A stretch of DNA of 37,486 bases from a virus. The notes beneath the pieces were generated by a model. It had not been told where the DNA came from. It ran no database searches and saw nothing but the letters and a program-made list of their open reading frames with translations. The position numbers and the translations under genes were made by a program. The stretch is taken from positions 1-37,486 of the IMG/VR virus record IMGVR_UViG_3300046010_005519. One strand, 5' to 3'. Positions 1 to 8,171 of the stretch are shown here, in pieces (positions within the stretch are counted from its first letter, which is position 1; every line of letters starts with the position of its first letter).

Positions 1-388
1 GTTTGTATATGTCGTACGAACCAGGATGTTCTGTATAGAATTCAGTAGTTTCATTTTTAGCATTAGATACTAGGGGTGCTATTCTATTTAATCGTATTTT
101 TATATCCTCGAATGCGGCTATTCTTTCCTGCTGGAAATCATTGTATTCGTTAAGTTGTTCAGTTTCGAATAATTCTTTTACCTCCAATCCAGAACCAGGT
201 ATTTTGTTTGGTACGGGTTTATATCCTACTTTGTAGTATTCGTTAGGTTGTTTAGGTTTTTTGGATTTACCAAAAGCACGTGGTGTTGCATACTGCTCAC
301 CTCCACCGGCAGAAAACGATGCTCCACCACCAGATGTAGCGGATATTTCTTTTATTTTAGCTCGAATTATTTCGCGTATCTTATCCAT
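1..388 (-). CDS. Truncated conserved phage protein with N-terminal IREII-type peptide
   Basis: The frame opens at an ATG at 386-388 and stays open to the window edge, so about 129 N-terminal residues are visible and the C-terminus is missing. It starts MDKIREIIRAKIKEISA, one of the recurrent amphipathic N-terminal peptides of this window. A Gly/Ser-rich linker follows (SGGGASFSAGGGEQ), then a charged region containing LFETEQLNEYNDFQQERI. It overlaps the end of the upstream 285-aa gene by 8 bases, which suggests translational coupling. It lies downstream of the terminase and portal, where T4-like phages keep prohead core and protease genes, so a head-morphogenesis role is plausible. I do not recognise the family. 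Confidence 0.75.
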   Translation of the reverse strand, partial: MDKIREIIRAKIKEISATSGGGASFSAGGGEQYATPRAFGKSKKPKQPNEYYKVGYKPVPNKIPGSGLEVKELFETEQLNEYNDFQQERIAAFEDIKIRLNRIAPLVSNAKNETTEFYTEHPGSYDIYK

Positions 389-1238
389 TAACTAGTTGTA
401 GTTCGTTTATCAATTCGTAATATTGAAGTAAGTCAACTAAATTGTTGTCATTTATTTTAACGTTTTTACTAGGTATATTAATTATGGATAGTATTTCGTT
501 AATTTTAATTTTCAATATATCATCTTTTGTTGATTTATTCAGTGTATATAGTGTTGATTTAATTTCTTCAATTTTATCTATATAAAATTCTTTTAATCTA
601 GGTAAATTGTCTACTGAATTGATGTATTCTTTAAGTACAACTTTTTGTTGGTTATTTAAATCGTTGTATTTAACATTGAATTTATCCATTGATATCTTAT
701 ATGTTAACAAACGGATATCTTGGTCTGAATTTTGGAATTCTTCCATCAGTTTATCTCTAACAATGGTATTTTTAATAGGTGCGGCAGTCAGATGTTCTAA
801 AATAGTGATTTTATTATTAATTAACTGCTCTGGATGTAATATATTAGTGTTATATGCTTCCATTAATGTATAGAATGCAGCATATACTTTATACGTGGAT
901 AATTTATGGTTAAAGAATTTTTCAATGTCGTAGTATTCTTTAATTTCTTTTATTAAATTATATTTTTGTCGCTTGATAACTCCACGGTTAAGATTTCTAG
1001 ATGATTCAATTAATGTGTTGATGATTATATCAGCTTTAGATTCAGATGTGGATGTTTTCTTTAATAGGGTTTCGTATAATTTATATTCCCTACCCAATTC
1101 GGTTTTCACAAAATATTTCTTTAATAAATCCTTAACGTGGGAATCTTTCCCATCTAATGTATCGGATGTTATTTGTCTCACAAGCAATTCAAATAATATG
1201 CCTGCATTTTTATATTTTGAATGAGATATTTTAATCAT
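381..1238 (-). CDS. Conserved 285-aa protein next to portal, possible prohead assembly protein
   Basis: The protein begins MIKISHSKYKNAGILFELLVRQ. The KNxGxLFELLVRQ element is one I associate with a conserved uncharacterised protein lying near the portal gene in aquatic T4-like phages. The rest is predominantly helical, rich in Lys, Ile, Asn and Leu, and has no cysteine cluster, signal peptide or membrane segment. The ATG at 1236-1238 follows a 48-base gap after the portal stop, and that gap carries a TATTTATA box at 1267-1274. Position between portal and an IREII-peptide gene suggests head assembly, but no catalytic motif is visible and the role is inferred from synteny only. Confidence 0.8.
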   Translation of the reverse strand: MIKISHSKYKNAGILFELLVRQITSDTLDGKDSHVKDLLKKYFVKTELGREYKLYETLLKKTSTSESKADIIINTLIESSRNLNRGVIKRQKYNLIKEIKEYYDIEKFFNHKLSTYKVYAAFYTLMEAYNTNILHPEQLINNKITILEHLTAAPIKNTIVRDKLMEEFQNSDQDIRLLTYKISMDKFNVKYNDLNNQQKVVLKEYINSVDNLPRLKEFYIDKIEEIKSTLYTLNKSTKDDILKIKINEILSIINIPSKNVKINDNNLVDLLQYYELINELQLVNG

Positions 1239-1266
1239 TTTTAATAGTGTAAACCAGTATTTTTGT

Positions 1267-1274
1267 TATAAATA
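1267..1274 (-). promoter_or_regulatory. TATTTATA box upstream of the 285-aa gene
   Basis: The coding strand reads TATTTATA 28 bases before the ATG at 1238, in the gap after the portal gene. It is one of seven such boxes close to gene starts in this window. It may be a late-promoter element, but the role is unproven. Confidence 0.3.
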
Positions 1275-1286
1275 TATAGAGGGGTG

Positions 1287-3176
1287 TTATTCTCGTATTT
1301 GTGATTCATCTAGTAATGAATTTGCCTTAATATCATTTTCAAATATTAATCGCTTTTTATTATTTACTATCTCATCGTACAATTGTTTATTGCGTCTATT
1401 TACATTTTTACTCTCAAGTGCTAGTGGTGAACCTCCTTTAAATGATGGTTTAGTAGAAGTAGATTCGTCATCTTTCTTCATACCAGCAGCACCTAATCGA
1501 TCTTTACCTAAAGCATTATCTTGTGTGTTAATGTTAGATACTTTTTCTTCTGGTCGACCTAATTCTTCTTTTTCGTCATATCCATGAGGTACAGACGCAT
1601 TTGCGTATCTTTCTCTACCATATAATGATGCTAAATCGTGTGGTGTACCATATGATTTACCTGTTTCTAATGGATCGTTTCCTTCTGCTTCAATTTGCGT
1701 TAATCTAAATTTACGCCTAGCATCTTGCATAATCAAGTCTCTGTACTCATCGTATTGATCTTCACTCAAGTGGAATATATTTTCGTATATCCAATCTGAA
1801 GGTAATAGGTTATTTTCCTTCATATTGTTTGCTAATTCAACTTTTTCTTTCAGTAATGCAATTTTTTCTTGCTCGTATATGATTGAAGGTGTAGTAAGTG
1901 ATAGATCGAAATTGGTTAAATTTTCGTCTGTATACCCCTGGGAATATAGATGTACGAGTGCTACTTTATTTAATTCAGATAATATTATACGTTGGATACG
2001 TTCAATGGTTCTAGCAAATCTAATATCTTCAGCAGCTAATGTAGCTTTACCAGACAAATCTTTCTCGTATCCCATGAATGCTTTAGGTACCTTAAGTGCC
2101 GCAAATAATTTGTCTCTTAAATACTCAACGTCTTTAATTCCATCATATTGTAGACCACCTAAATTGTCTATCTTAGTTGCTTGATCATTACCTCGCACTG
2201 GTACGTAGTAATCTTCAAGTAGATTCTGCATGTTATATTTTAAATTGTAATCTCCAGTTTGTTGATCAATGTATGGAGTACGTTTCATTTTAGATATAGT
2301 TTTCTGCATGAAATTTTCTATTTCATTAGGAGCAATATTACCTACATTAATATAGAATATACGTTTTTCTGGTGCTCTAACGATTCTATGAATCAACATA
2401 GCATCTTCCATCATTGTATATTGCTTGAATAGCTTACGTCCTGGTTCTAGATACGATCTACCATATGGTAAAAAGTTAGTATCAGTTAATAAACGGAAAT
2501 GTGCTGTTTCGTAGTTGTCGAAGAATATTTCTTTCTCGTGGTTTTTGTTTAACGAATGGTAGCTGTAATCTTTTGATGTAAGTACACCATTTTCGTGAAA
2601 TTTGAATCTAGTTGAGGATGGATTTTCTATATCGTATCCATCTTGTCTTTCGATATGGAATGCGTTAAATGGTATTACGTTATATACTCCGTATTTTTCA
2701 GATATTTCTAATTTTAGGAAAAAATCACCATACTTGCACATACTTCTAATCCATGTCCATAGGTTAAATTCAACGTTCATTACATCGTAAAATAGATTGT
2801 ATAGTATTTTCTGGATGTCTTCATCTGAACTTCTAATTTGTAGCATCTCACCCATGTCATTTTTCAATGTACATTCATCAGCTATGATATCTAATGCGGA
2901 GGCAATGATTGCGTCGTTATCCATTGAATCATATTCTGAATATAATTGGGGGCGTATGATTTGGTAGTTGGTACTACTTTGGTAACCATATATAGAGGTA
3001 GTTGATGTACCATATATACCACTAAATCTGTTTATAATACTATTAGTGTCGTATTTACCCGATTGTTGTATTTTATTAATATCTACAACTCTTAGTTGAG
3101 TGCCACCTTCATTACGAATAACTACGTCTGTTGAAAATAACCGTTTTAACCTTGGAAACAATGAAGTATTTGCCAT
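1287..3176 (-). CDS. Portal protein (T4 gp20-like)
   Basis: This 629-aa protein fits the T4 gp20 family, which forms the dodecameric portal vertex where DNA enters and leaves the head and where the tail docks. Diagnostic stretches are YDSMDNDAIIASALDIIADE near residues 80-100, WTWIRSMCKYGDFFLKLEI near 140-160, and the central RSYLEPGRKLFKQYTMMEDAMLIHRI followed by APEKRIFYINVGN, the conserved portal core. The C-terminal 100 residues are charged and low in complexity (GRPEEK, KKDDESTSTK), as is common for portals. It follows the terminase by 34 bases, unlike T4 where tail sheath and tube genes lie between. The length is slightly above the usual 520-560 residues because of that tail. Confidence 0.93.
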   Translation of the reverse strand: MANTSLFPRLKRLFSTDVVIRNEGGTQLRVVDINKIQQSGKYDTNSIINRFSGIYGTSTTSIYGYQSSTNYQIIRPQLYSEYDSMDNDAIIASALDIIADECTLKNDMGEMLQIRSSDEDIQKILYNLFYDVMNVEFNLWTWIRSMCKYGDFFLKLEISEKYGVYNVIPFNAFHIERQDGYDIENPSSTRFKFHENGVLTSKDYSYHSLNKNHEKEIFFDNYETAHFRLLTDTNFLPYGRSYLEPGRKLFKQYTMMEDAMLIHRIVRAPEKRIFYINVGNIAPNEIENFMQKTISKMKRTPYIDQQTGDYNLKYNMQNLLEDYYVPVRGNDQATKIDNLGGLQYDGIKDVEYLRDKLFAALKVPKAFMGYEKDLSGKATLAAEDIRFARTIERIQRIILSELNKVALVHLYSQGYTDENLTNFDLSLTTPSIIYEQEKIALLKEKVELANNMKENNLLPSDWIYENIFHLSEDQYDEYRDLIMQDARRKFRLTQIEAEGNDPLETGKSYGTPHDLASLYGRERYANASVPHGYDEKEELGRPEEKVSNINTQDNALGKDRLGAAGMKKDDESTSTKPSFKGGSPLALESKNVNRRNKQLYDEIVNNKKRLIFENDIKANSLLDESQIRE

Positions 3177-3210
3177 TTGTTTTTTATTTGTTTTATTTAT
3201 TTATTTTATA

Positions 3211-5934
3211 TTAAAGTAACCACGATATATCTTCTGAACCGCCAGTATATGGGTTTTCTATTTTATATGGATTTACTATACCAGATGCATTATATGCACT
3301 ATCATAGTGTGATTTGTTTGTTGCTATATTATTCAACATATTGCGGGACATGTCCATACCATGTTGTCTCAATTTAAATGATGTTTCGCGCAAATAGCAG
3401 CCGATACTACAAGCCATAACTAAATCATCGTTGTATCCATTTTGCGCTTCAGCTCGGCCATTCTTCCACAAGAACACCTTCATTTCTTCCATCAACCTAT
3501 GTGAGCGTATTACTATACCTCTGTCACCAATTGCTTCTTGAAATTTACCTATTGCTATAGGACGTGTATTTGAAGACATTGTAAAGCCAGGTACCATTTG
3601 TTTGGTATCTAAATATGGGTCAAAATACGAATTGGAGTTCAGGTTTCCACTCTTAGGTGAATAGTATAGGTTAGTATATCCTCTCTCCAATATTGTTTGT
3701 ATTGTAGACCATCCAATATTTGAATTTTCAGGTGCTAGTAATGCATTGTTATATTCAGTAGCTATACCTACTAGTAAATGGCCGAATTCTTTTGTATTTA
3801 ATTGCCCTCTATATTCCGCAACTTGTGTAAAATTCTCTGAATCAAATACATGGAATGTAGAGTAATCTTTACCATCACCTCTAGACACATCAGCTACCAC
3901 CATATAGTCTCTAGAATAGTCAACTGGTTCCCATACCCATAGATTTTGGTCCAATCCACGTTTCTCTAATGGGTCTGTAATATATGTTTGTTCATAGAAT
4001 GATATATCTTCAGGTACAAATACTGTATCACCTGAGGTACTGAAGTCGCAATCACAATTATGTACCACACCATATTCCGTTACATACGTATGGGTATTTT
4101 CTACTTCAAAATTATATACGGTGGTTGGTTTGTCTATCTTATTAAGTATAAGTTTAATTTTAGGTATACCATCAATATATGAAAATCTATTTTTATCGTG
4201 TGATATATTGATCTGATGTTCTTGGATTCGTTCTGAATATGTCTTATTGTTTGAGTCGTGTTTACTTTTTAGTAAATTCAATACATATTTAACTCCATGT
4301 TCTCCGGAAGGGAATGTTGAGACACCTTTATTTAGTGATATGTTATGGGTTCCTAGTACATTATTTATATATAACATATCATATATTAACCTTTCGGATG
4401 TTAAGTTAAGTGATATATTGTATTCTTTTTTTAACATCCCATCACCCAACATCATTCCATCCAATATACCTCGCAAACATTCTGTTGATGCATTTTGATA
4501 TACTAAATCACTAATGTATTTAGTTTGGCAATATTTTTCTCCATTAAAACATATGTCTATAAATTGCCCAAATAAATTAGATTTAATATACATATTTCCA
4601 CTTCCAGCCCATGTTTTAGATACATAATGGGCAAATATATCTATACCTAGTATATTTGTTAATTTTTTCTCTAAATCAGCAACCCACGCATTCCGTTCAG
4701 TTAAAGCATTATATGAGTAACACACCACATTTTTCCATTTAGAACCTTCTGCGTAGTATAAACCTAATATATATCCCAAGTCATAGTCAAATTTGATGAA
4801 TCTAGGACATTTATGTTTTTTAGTTATCCATATATGAGTATCGTTATGTTTAACAAAATGTCTAGGTGAGGTTGATGTAATGAAATCTTTAAGATCTATA
4901 GTGTTGGAGGTTGTTACATGTTCAACTTTAGGGAAAAGATTTACCCAACTATCTTTAACATTTTTAACTTCTACCCATTCATCATCTACTAAAAATGGAT
5001 GATTACCAGTAACATATTTAATCCTTCCATTTAATGTAGATGAAATTTCATATATGTCAGTAGATTCATGTGAAAATGTTTTAACTACTTTATTGTATGT
5101 ACCATCATGAGATAATACAATATCTCCAACATTAATATCTGCTATAAATTTTGGTCCAGTTTTAGTATATACTACTACATCCTTACTAAAACATTCCTGT
5201 GCGGCCATTCGAATACCTAAATCTTGGTCCTGTCTATCTCTCCACGATTGATCTCGTTCAGGATGTACACCCCAAGGTAATTTAATTGGTAGAAATGAAT
5301 TTTCTCCCATTTCAGCTCCTACCCATGTTTTATGGAACCAGTTACCAGTACCGTAAGGTGTAGATAATGCAATACAACCCCCACCGGTAGCTAAGGTTTG
5401 TTGAGCTGAAGCCCATATCTCACCTATGTTGTTGATGAATGCTGCCTCATCTATTAGTAGCAATGAAACGGCTTCAGATCGCCCAGCATCACTTGAAGCA
5501 GATGTTGCTTTGATTTGAGATCCGTTGTTTAAGCGGAGTGTAAGTTTATTGAATTCTTGAGGTTTGTCTTTTTCTTTTAACCAAGTTGGTAAATTGTCGT
5601 ACATGAATTTTACCTTGGTTACCATATTTTTAGCTGTATCTTGCTTGGTAGCGATACATAATATATTTTTGTCTTGGTGGAATAACATTAACCATATTGA
5701 ATAACCAGCAGCTAGGGTAGATATACCTAACTGTCTAGATTTGAGTATCATTGTATATGGGTTCTCCTGAAATAACGTTAGTACCTTCTCCTGGAATGGG
5801 TATAGGTTAAATTGTATACGTCCTCGTTTTGGGTGTTGGATGTAGCAATACTTCTTCATAAAGTATGCTGGTGAAGATGCACATCGGATGTATTCTTCTT
5901 TAATTATTTGACGTATATCCTTTTGCTCTGACAT
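3211..5934 (-). CDS. Terminase large subunit (T4 gp17-like) interrupted by an intein
   Basis: This is the 907-aa precursor of the DNA-packaging motor. Without the intein (residues 248-626) the mature protein is 528 aa, a normal TerL length. The N-terminal ATPase has a deviant Walker A KSRQLGIST (65-73), Walker B LLLIDEAAF (158-166) with the DEAA catalytic pair, and the coupling motif ALSTPYGTGNWF (189-200). The C-terminal RNase-H-like nuclease has D682 in VVADVSRGDG, an acidic site near PENSN (735-739) and the pair D836-D837 in NGYNDDLVMAC. The usual P-loop lysine is replaced by Ile, as seen in some RQxGxST terminases. The N-terminus (IRQIIKEEY) also resembles the recurrent IREEI peptide. It starts 3 bases after the upstream membrane-protein gene. 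Confidence 0.95.
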   Translation of the reverse strand: MSEQKDIRQIIKEEYIRCASSPAYFMKKYCYIQHPKRGRIQFNLYPFQEKVLTLFQENPYTMILKSRQLGISTLAAGYSIWLMLFHQDKNILCIATKQDTAKNMVTKVKFMYDNLPTWLKEKDKPQEFNKLTLRLNNGSQIKATSASSDAGRSEAVSLLLIDEAAFINNIGEIWASAQQTLATGGGCIALSTPYGTGNWFHKTWVGAEMGENSFLPIKLPWGVHPERDQSWRDRQDQDLGIRMAAQECFSKDVVVYTKTGPKFIADINVGDIVLSHDGTYNKVVKTFSHESTDIYEISSTLNGRIKYVTGNHPFLVDDEWVEVKNVKDSWVNLFPKVEHVTTSNTIDLKDFITSTSPRHFVKHNDTHIWITKKHKCPRFIKFDYDLGYILGLYYAEGSKWKNVVCYSYNALTERNAWVADLEKKLTNILGIDIFAHYVSKTWAGSGNMYIKSNLFGQFIDICFNGEKYCQTKYISDLVYQNASTECLRGILDGMMLGDGMLKKEYNISLNLTSERLIYDMLYINNVLGTHNISLNKGVSTFPSGEHGVKYVLNLLKSKHDSNNKTYSERIQEHQINISHDKNRFSYIDGIPKIKLILNKIDKPTTVYNFEVENTHTYVTEYGVVHNCDCDFSTSGDTVFVPEDISFYEQTYITDPLEKRGLDQNLWVWEPVDYSRDYMVVADVSRGDGKDYSTFHVFDSENFTQVAEYRGQLNTKEFGHLLVGIATEYNNALLAPENSNIGWSTIQTILERGYTNLYYSPKSGNLNSNSYFDPYLDTKQMVPGFTMSSNTRPIAIGKFQEAIGDRGIVIRSHRLMEEMKVFLWKNGRAEAQNGYNDDLVMACSIGCYLRETSFKLRQHGMDMSRNMLNNIATNKSHYDSAYNASGIVNPYKIENPYTGGSEDISWLL
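4057..5193 (-). mobile_element. Intein with LAGLIDADG homing endonuclease in terminase
   Basis: Residues 248-626 of the terminase precursor form a 379-aa class 1 intein. The N-terminal splicing block starts with Cys248 (CFSKDVVVYTKTG). Block B is VTGNHPFLV with His312. The endonuclease has two dodecapeptides, LGYILGLYYAEG (acidic E396) and LRGILDGMMLGDG (acidic D498), so both metal-binding acids are present. Block F is VYNFEVENTHTYV. The C-terminus is GVVHN with penultimate His625 and terminal Asn626, followed by Cys627 as the +1 nucleophile. All splicing residues are intact, so splicing is expected to give AAQE-CDCDF. The insertion lies at the junction of the ATPase and nuclease domains. Confidence 0.95.
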
Positions 5935-5937
5935 ATA

Positions 5938-6366
5938 TTATTTGTATATGATTGATGTGATTAATATTGCTAGGGTACATATTAATCCTCCACCCATTAC
6001 CTTAATTAGTGAGCGCTGTTTATTTCGCTTATTTTCTAGTATCGTATTTTCTTGTTTTAAATTCGATATTAATTGCTTTTGGGTGGTATATATAGTATCT
6101 TTGTAGTTTAATTGCTCTATATAATTGATTTCTTTTCGCTTATATATTTCAATTACTGTATCTTGTTGTGTTATTTTTTGTTCTTGTTGATATACCAAAT
6201 CATTAACTAAATTTAATTCGGATGACATTGAATCACATTTGATTAAATCAATAGCTATTAATTTAGCTACACGATAAGGGAAGCATACTTTACTTGTATC
6301 TATTTGCGAAAAAACTTGACAATTGAGAAGGAGTATAAAGCTTAATATCATTGATTTTACTACCAT
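5938..6366 (-). CDS. Secreted coiled-coil protein with C-terminal membrane anchor, spanin-like
   Basis: This 142-aa protein starts with a hydrophobic signal sequence, SMILSFILLLNC, ending in QVFSQ, which looks like a Bacteroidota signal-peptidase site. A lipobox reading at LLNC is possible but poor because Asn precedes Cys. A short conserved-looking stretch follows (CFPYRVAKLIAIDLIKCDS), then a long coiled coil (roughly residues 50-112) and a C-terminal membrane helix (GGGLICTLAILITSIIY). Its first 77 bases overlap the end of the next upstream gene in another frame, as in Rz/Rz1 pairs. The likely role is outer-membrane disruption in lysis, inferred from architecture and overlap. It ends 3 bases before the terminase start. 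Confidence 0.7.
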   Translation of the reverse strand: MVVKSMILSFILLLNCQVFSQIDTSKVCFPYRVAKLIAIDLIKCDSMSSELNLVNDLVYQQEQKITQQDTVIEIYKRKEINYIEQLNYKDTIYTTQKQLISNLKQENTILENKRNKQRSLIKVMGGGLICTLAILITSIIYK

Positions 6367-6637
6367 AATATTTCTTAATATTGATTATTTGTGTTTTGGT
6401 ATTGGATATTTGATTTGATAGTGAATCTAATTTATGTTGGTGTTGGTTAATAGAGGTGGTTAGATTAACTTGATCTTTATTTAACTGTTGAATCAATACG
6501 TTAATACTATCTATCTGTTTCTCCTGTGGGTAATAATTTGGAGGAGTTGGGTTGGGTGATGTGAATATATTAAACAACAATAAGGCAATACATATTATTA
6601 TTGTTATTATATAAATATGTTTTGCCTTATTGTCCAT
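6290..6637 (-). CDS. Small membrane-anchored coiled-coil protein, inner-membrane spanin-like
   Basis: This 115-aa protein has an N-terminal membrane helix at about residues 8-26 (IYIITIIICIALLLFNIF). A Pro-rich spacer (TSPNPTPPNYYPQ) follows, then a periplasmic-type coiled coil (IDSINVLIQQLN through NTKTQIINIKKYYG). That is the layout of Rz-type inner-membrane spanins: an N-terminal anchor with helical periplasmic domain. Its 3' end overlaps the following secreted coiled-coil gene by 77 bases in a different frame. No endolysin is visible in this window, so the lysis assignment rests on topology and gene overlap. A generic structural membrane protein is the alternative. Confidence 0.7.
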   Translation of the reverse strand: MDNKAKHIYIITIIICIALLLFNIFTSPNPTPPNYYPQEKQIDSINVLIQQLNKDQVNLTTSINQHQHKLDSLSNQISNTKTQIINIKKYYGSKINDIKLYTPSQLSSFFANRYK

Positions 6638-6668
6638 AATTTAAGTATTTAATATTCGGTGAATATTA

Positions 6669-7613
6669 CTATTTAATTTTTTTTAATTTTTCAATTGCTG
6701 ATTCAATTCTAAATTTTTCAGCAGTTAATGCTTTACGTTTTTCCATATCTGATGAACCTGACATTGCTTTAAGTTCAGCTGTTTTGTCATCTAATGCTTT
6801 TTTCAATACACCATATTTGTCTTGATTAGATGTACCTTGAGGTTCAGCACCCTTTTCAGCAGCAGCTAATGCTTTTGAATCTTCGTCTTTTTCTGGTGGT
6901 GTTGGTGTTGCTTTAGGCGTTGTTGCTTTAGGTTCAGTAGCTGGTTTTTCCATTGGTTTTCTACCACGTTGTCCTGGGGTGTATTCACCTAATGCTTTAG
7001 TAACTGCTCGTTCTGTTTGAGGTCCACCTAAAGTAGCTGTATAGTTTGGATCGTCACCATATTTTTCTTCCTGTGCCAATAGTGCATCCTCTACTTCAGG
7101 TGCTAGTTCAGGGCGTTTCTTTTTACTTAATATAATTTTAGATATATCCTTTGCTGTAGCTTCAGGGAATTGATCTTTTAATTTTTCTGATGATACTTTA
7201 ATTGCATTGAATAATTCAGCACCTTTTTCTCCACCGATGAATGGCATTTCATTTAATGTTTCTTCGTCCAATTGGTCTTCCTCCAATGTAGCGCTAGCAC
7301 CTGGCTTAGTTAAATCTTGCTTGCGTTTATTTAATGCAGCCATTTTCTTATCTATTGCTACGCGTTCAGCATCCATTGCTGCTTTATCTTCAACTGGTCC
7401 TTCATTTACGTTCAATAGATTTGCTAATTCTTCTATTTCTCTAATTTGGTTATCTAGTGAATCGCGTAAGGATTTAAGTTCTTCAACTTGTTTTGCCCAG
7501 CTATTAACTTGAGATTGTTGTGCTTGAGGTGAATCGAACATTGGTTCATTGTCTTCCGCCATTCTATTAGCTAATTCTTCGCGGATCATTTCCTGTAAAA
7601 GTGATTTTTTCAT
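6669..7613 (-). CDS. Charged coiled-coil protein with IREEL peptide and AT-hook-like motif
   Basis: This 314-aa protein begins MKKSLLQEMIREELANRMAE, a clear member of the recurrent N-terminal peptide set, with a possible prohead-protease-like site MAE before Asp. Two coiled-coil segments follow (about 40-65 and 80-105), an Ala/Thr/Pro/Lys-rich middle, an RGRKP element near residue 218 that resembles an AT-hook, and a final coiled coil. There is no catalytic motif. Composition and position beside the packaging genes suit a prohead core or DNA-associated internal protein, but that is inference. The ATG follows a TATTTATA box by 19 bases and a 27-base gap. Confidence 0.75.
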   Translation of the reverse strand: MKKSLLQEMIREELANRMAEDNEPMFDSPQAQQSQVNSWAKQVEELKSLRDSLDNQIREIEELANLLNVNEGPVEDKAAMDAERVAIDKKMAALNKRKQDLTKPGASATLEEDQLDEETLNEMPFIGGEKGAELFNAIKVSSEKLKDQFPEATAKDISKIILSKKKRPELAPEVEDALLAQEEKYGDDPNYTATLGGPQTERAVTKALGEYTPGQRGRKPMEKPATEPKATTPKATPTPPEKDEDSKALAAAEKGAEPQGTSNQDKYGVLKKALDDKTAELKAMSGSSDMEKRKALTAEKFRIESAIEKLKKIK

Positions 7614-7632
7614 ATATAAATTTAAATTTAAT

Positions 7633-7640
7633 TATAAATA
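7633..7640 (-). promoter_or_regulatory. TATTTATA box upstream of the coiled-coil gene
   Basis: The coding strand reads TATTTATA 19 bases before the ATG at 7613, directly beside the stop codon of the preceding kinase. A candidate late-promoter element, unproven. Confidence 0.3.
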
Positions 7641-8171
7641 TTACAGACCCATGGCCTGTTTAATTTTATGTATTCTTTCTTCGGTAGAACCCGTTAGTTC
7701 TGCGTAGTTTTTTATTTGTCCAATATGCTTATTGCATATACTTTGTATTTCATTATCTATAGCCATTCTATATACCGGATCTATTGTTCTAACTCCATTA
7801 TCTTCAATATCAACACCTTCTGGTGATATATAAAATATATAGTCGTATTCCGAAATTAAGTTGTATGCTAGCGAGCGGAAATCTGCTTTTTGGTAAAATG
7901 GTATAGATCTAGATAATTCGGTAAATGCAATTACATCAATTATAGTTCGATCAGTAATAATGTTTGGATGTAATAATTCTTCTGCTCTATAACTTGCAAA
8001 TATTATCTGACCTAATATTGTTGATTCTGTATTTAATTTGACTCCTTTATCTCTTATTTCTTTACTTTTTTCAGTCTCAAATATATAATGTTTAAACTCT
8101 GGTAGTTTACTTAATTCTTTTACTAATGTAGATTTACCTACACTCATCGTCCCACAAAATCCTACTTTCAT
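7641..8171 (-). CDS. NadR-like / AAA_28 P-loop nucleoside kinase
   Basis: This 176-aa protein starts MKVGFCGTMSVGKSTLVKEL, with Walker A GTMSVGKS at residues 7-14. Next come ETEKSKEIRD (36-45), ILGQIIFA (52-59), then IITDRTIIDVIAFTE with an Asp-Arg pair typical of AAA_28/NadR-type kinase domains. Related phage proteins are common and probably phosphorylate a small nucleoside or ribosyl substrate; the substrate here is unknown. Its ATG overlaps the stop of the homing endonuclease in an ATGA. A fragment encoding MAKIGFTGS, resembling its own first residues, lies 0.9 kb upstream beyond the endonuclease, so the gene appears to have been interrupted at its P-loop codons and its 5' end rebuilt. Confidence 0.85.
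   Translation of the reverse strand: MKVGFCGTMSVGKSTLVKELSKLPEFKHYIFETEKSKEIRDKGVKLNTESTILGQIIFASYRAEELLHPNIITDRTIIDVIAFTELSRSIPFYQKADFRSLAYNLISEYDYIFYISPEGVDIEDNGVRTIDPVYRMAIDNEIQSICNKHIGQIKNYAELTGSTEERIHKIKQAMGL

Noticed and set aside
607-1224. Plus-strand open frames (here and in many other places)
   Set aside because: They lie opposite good minus-strand genes, show no family motif, and have composition expected of shadow frames.
5720-5742. Terminase inactive because Walker A lacks lysine
   Set aside because: RQxGxST forms occur in other large terminases, and the remaining ATPase motifs are intact, so loss of activity is not supported.
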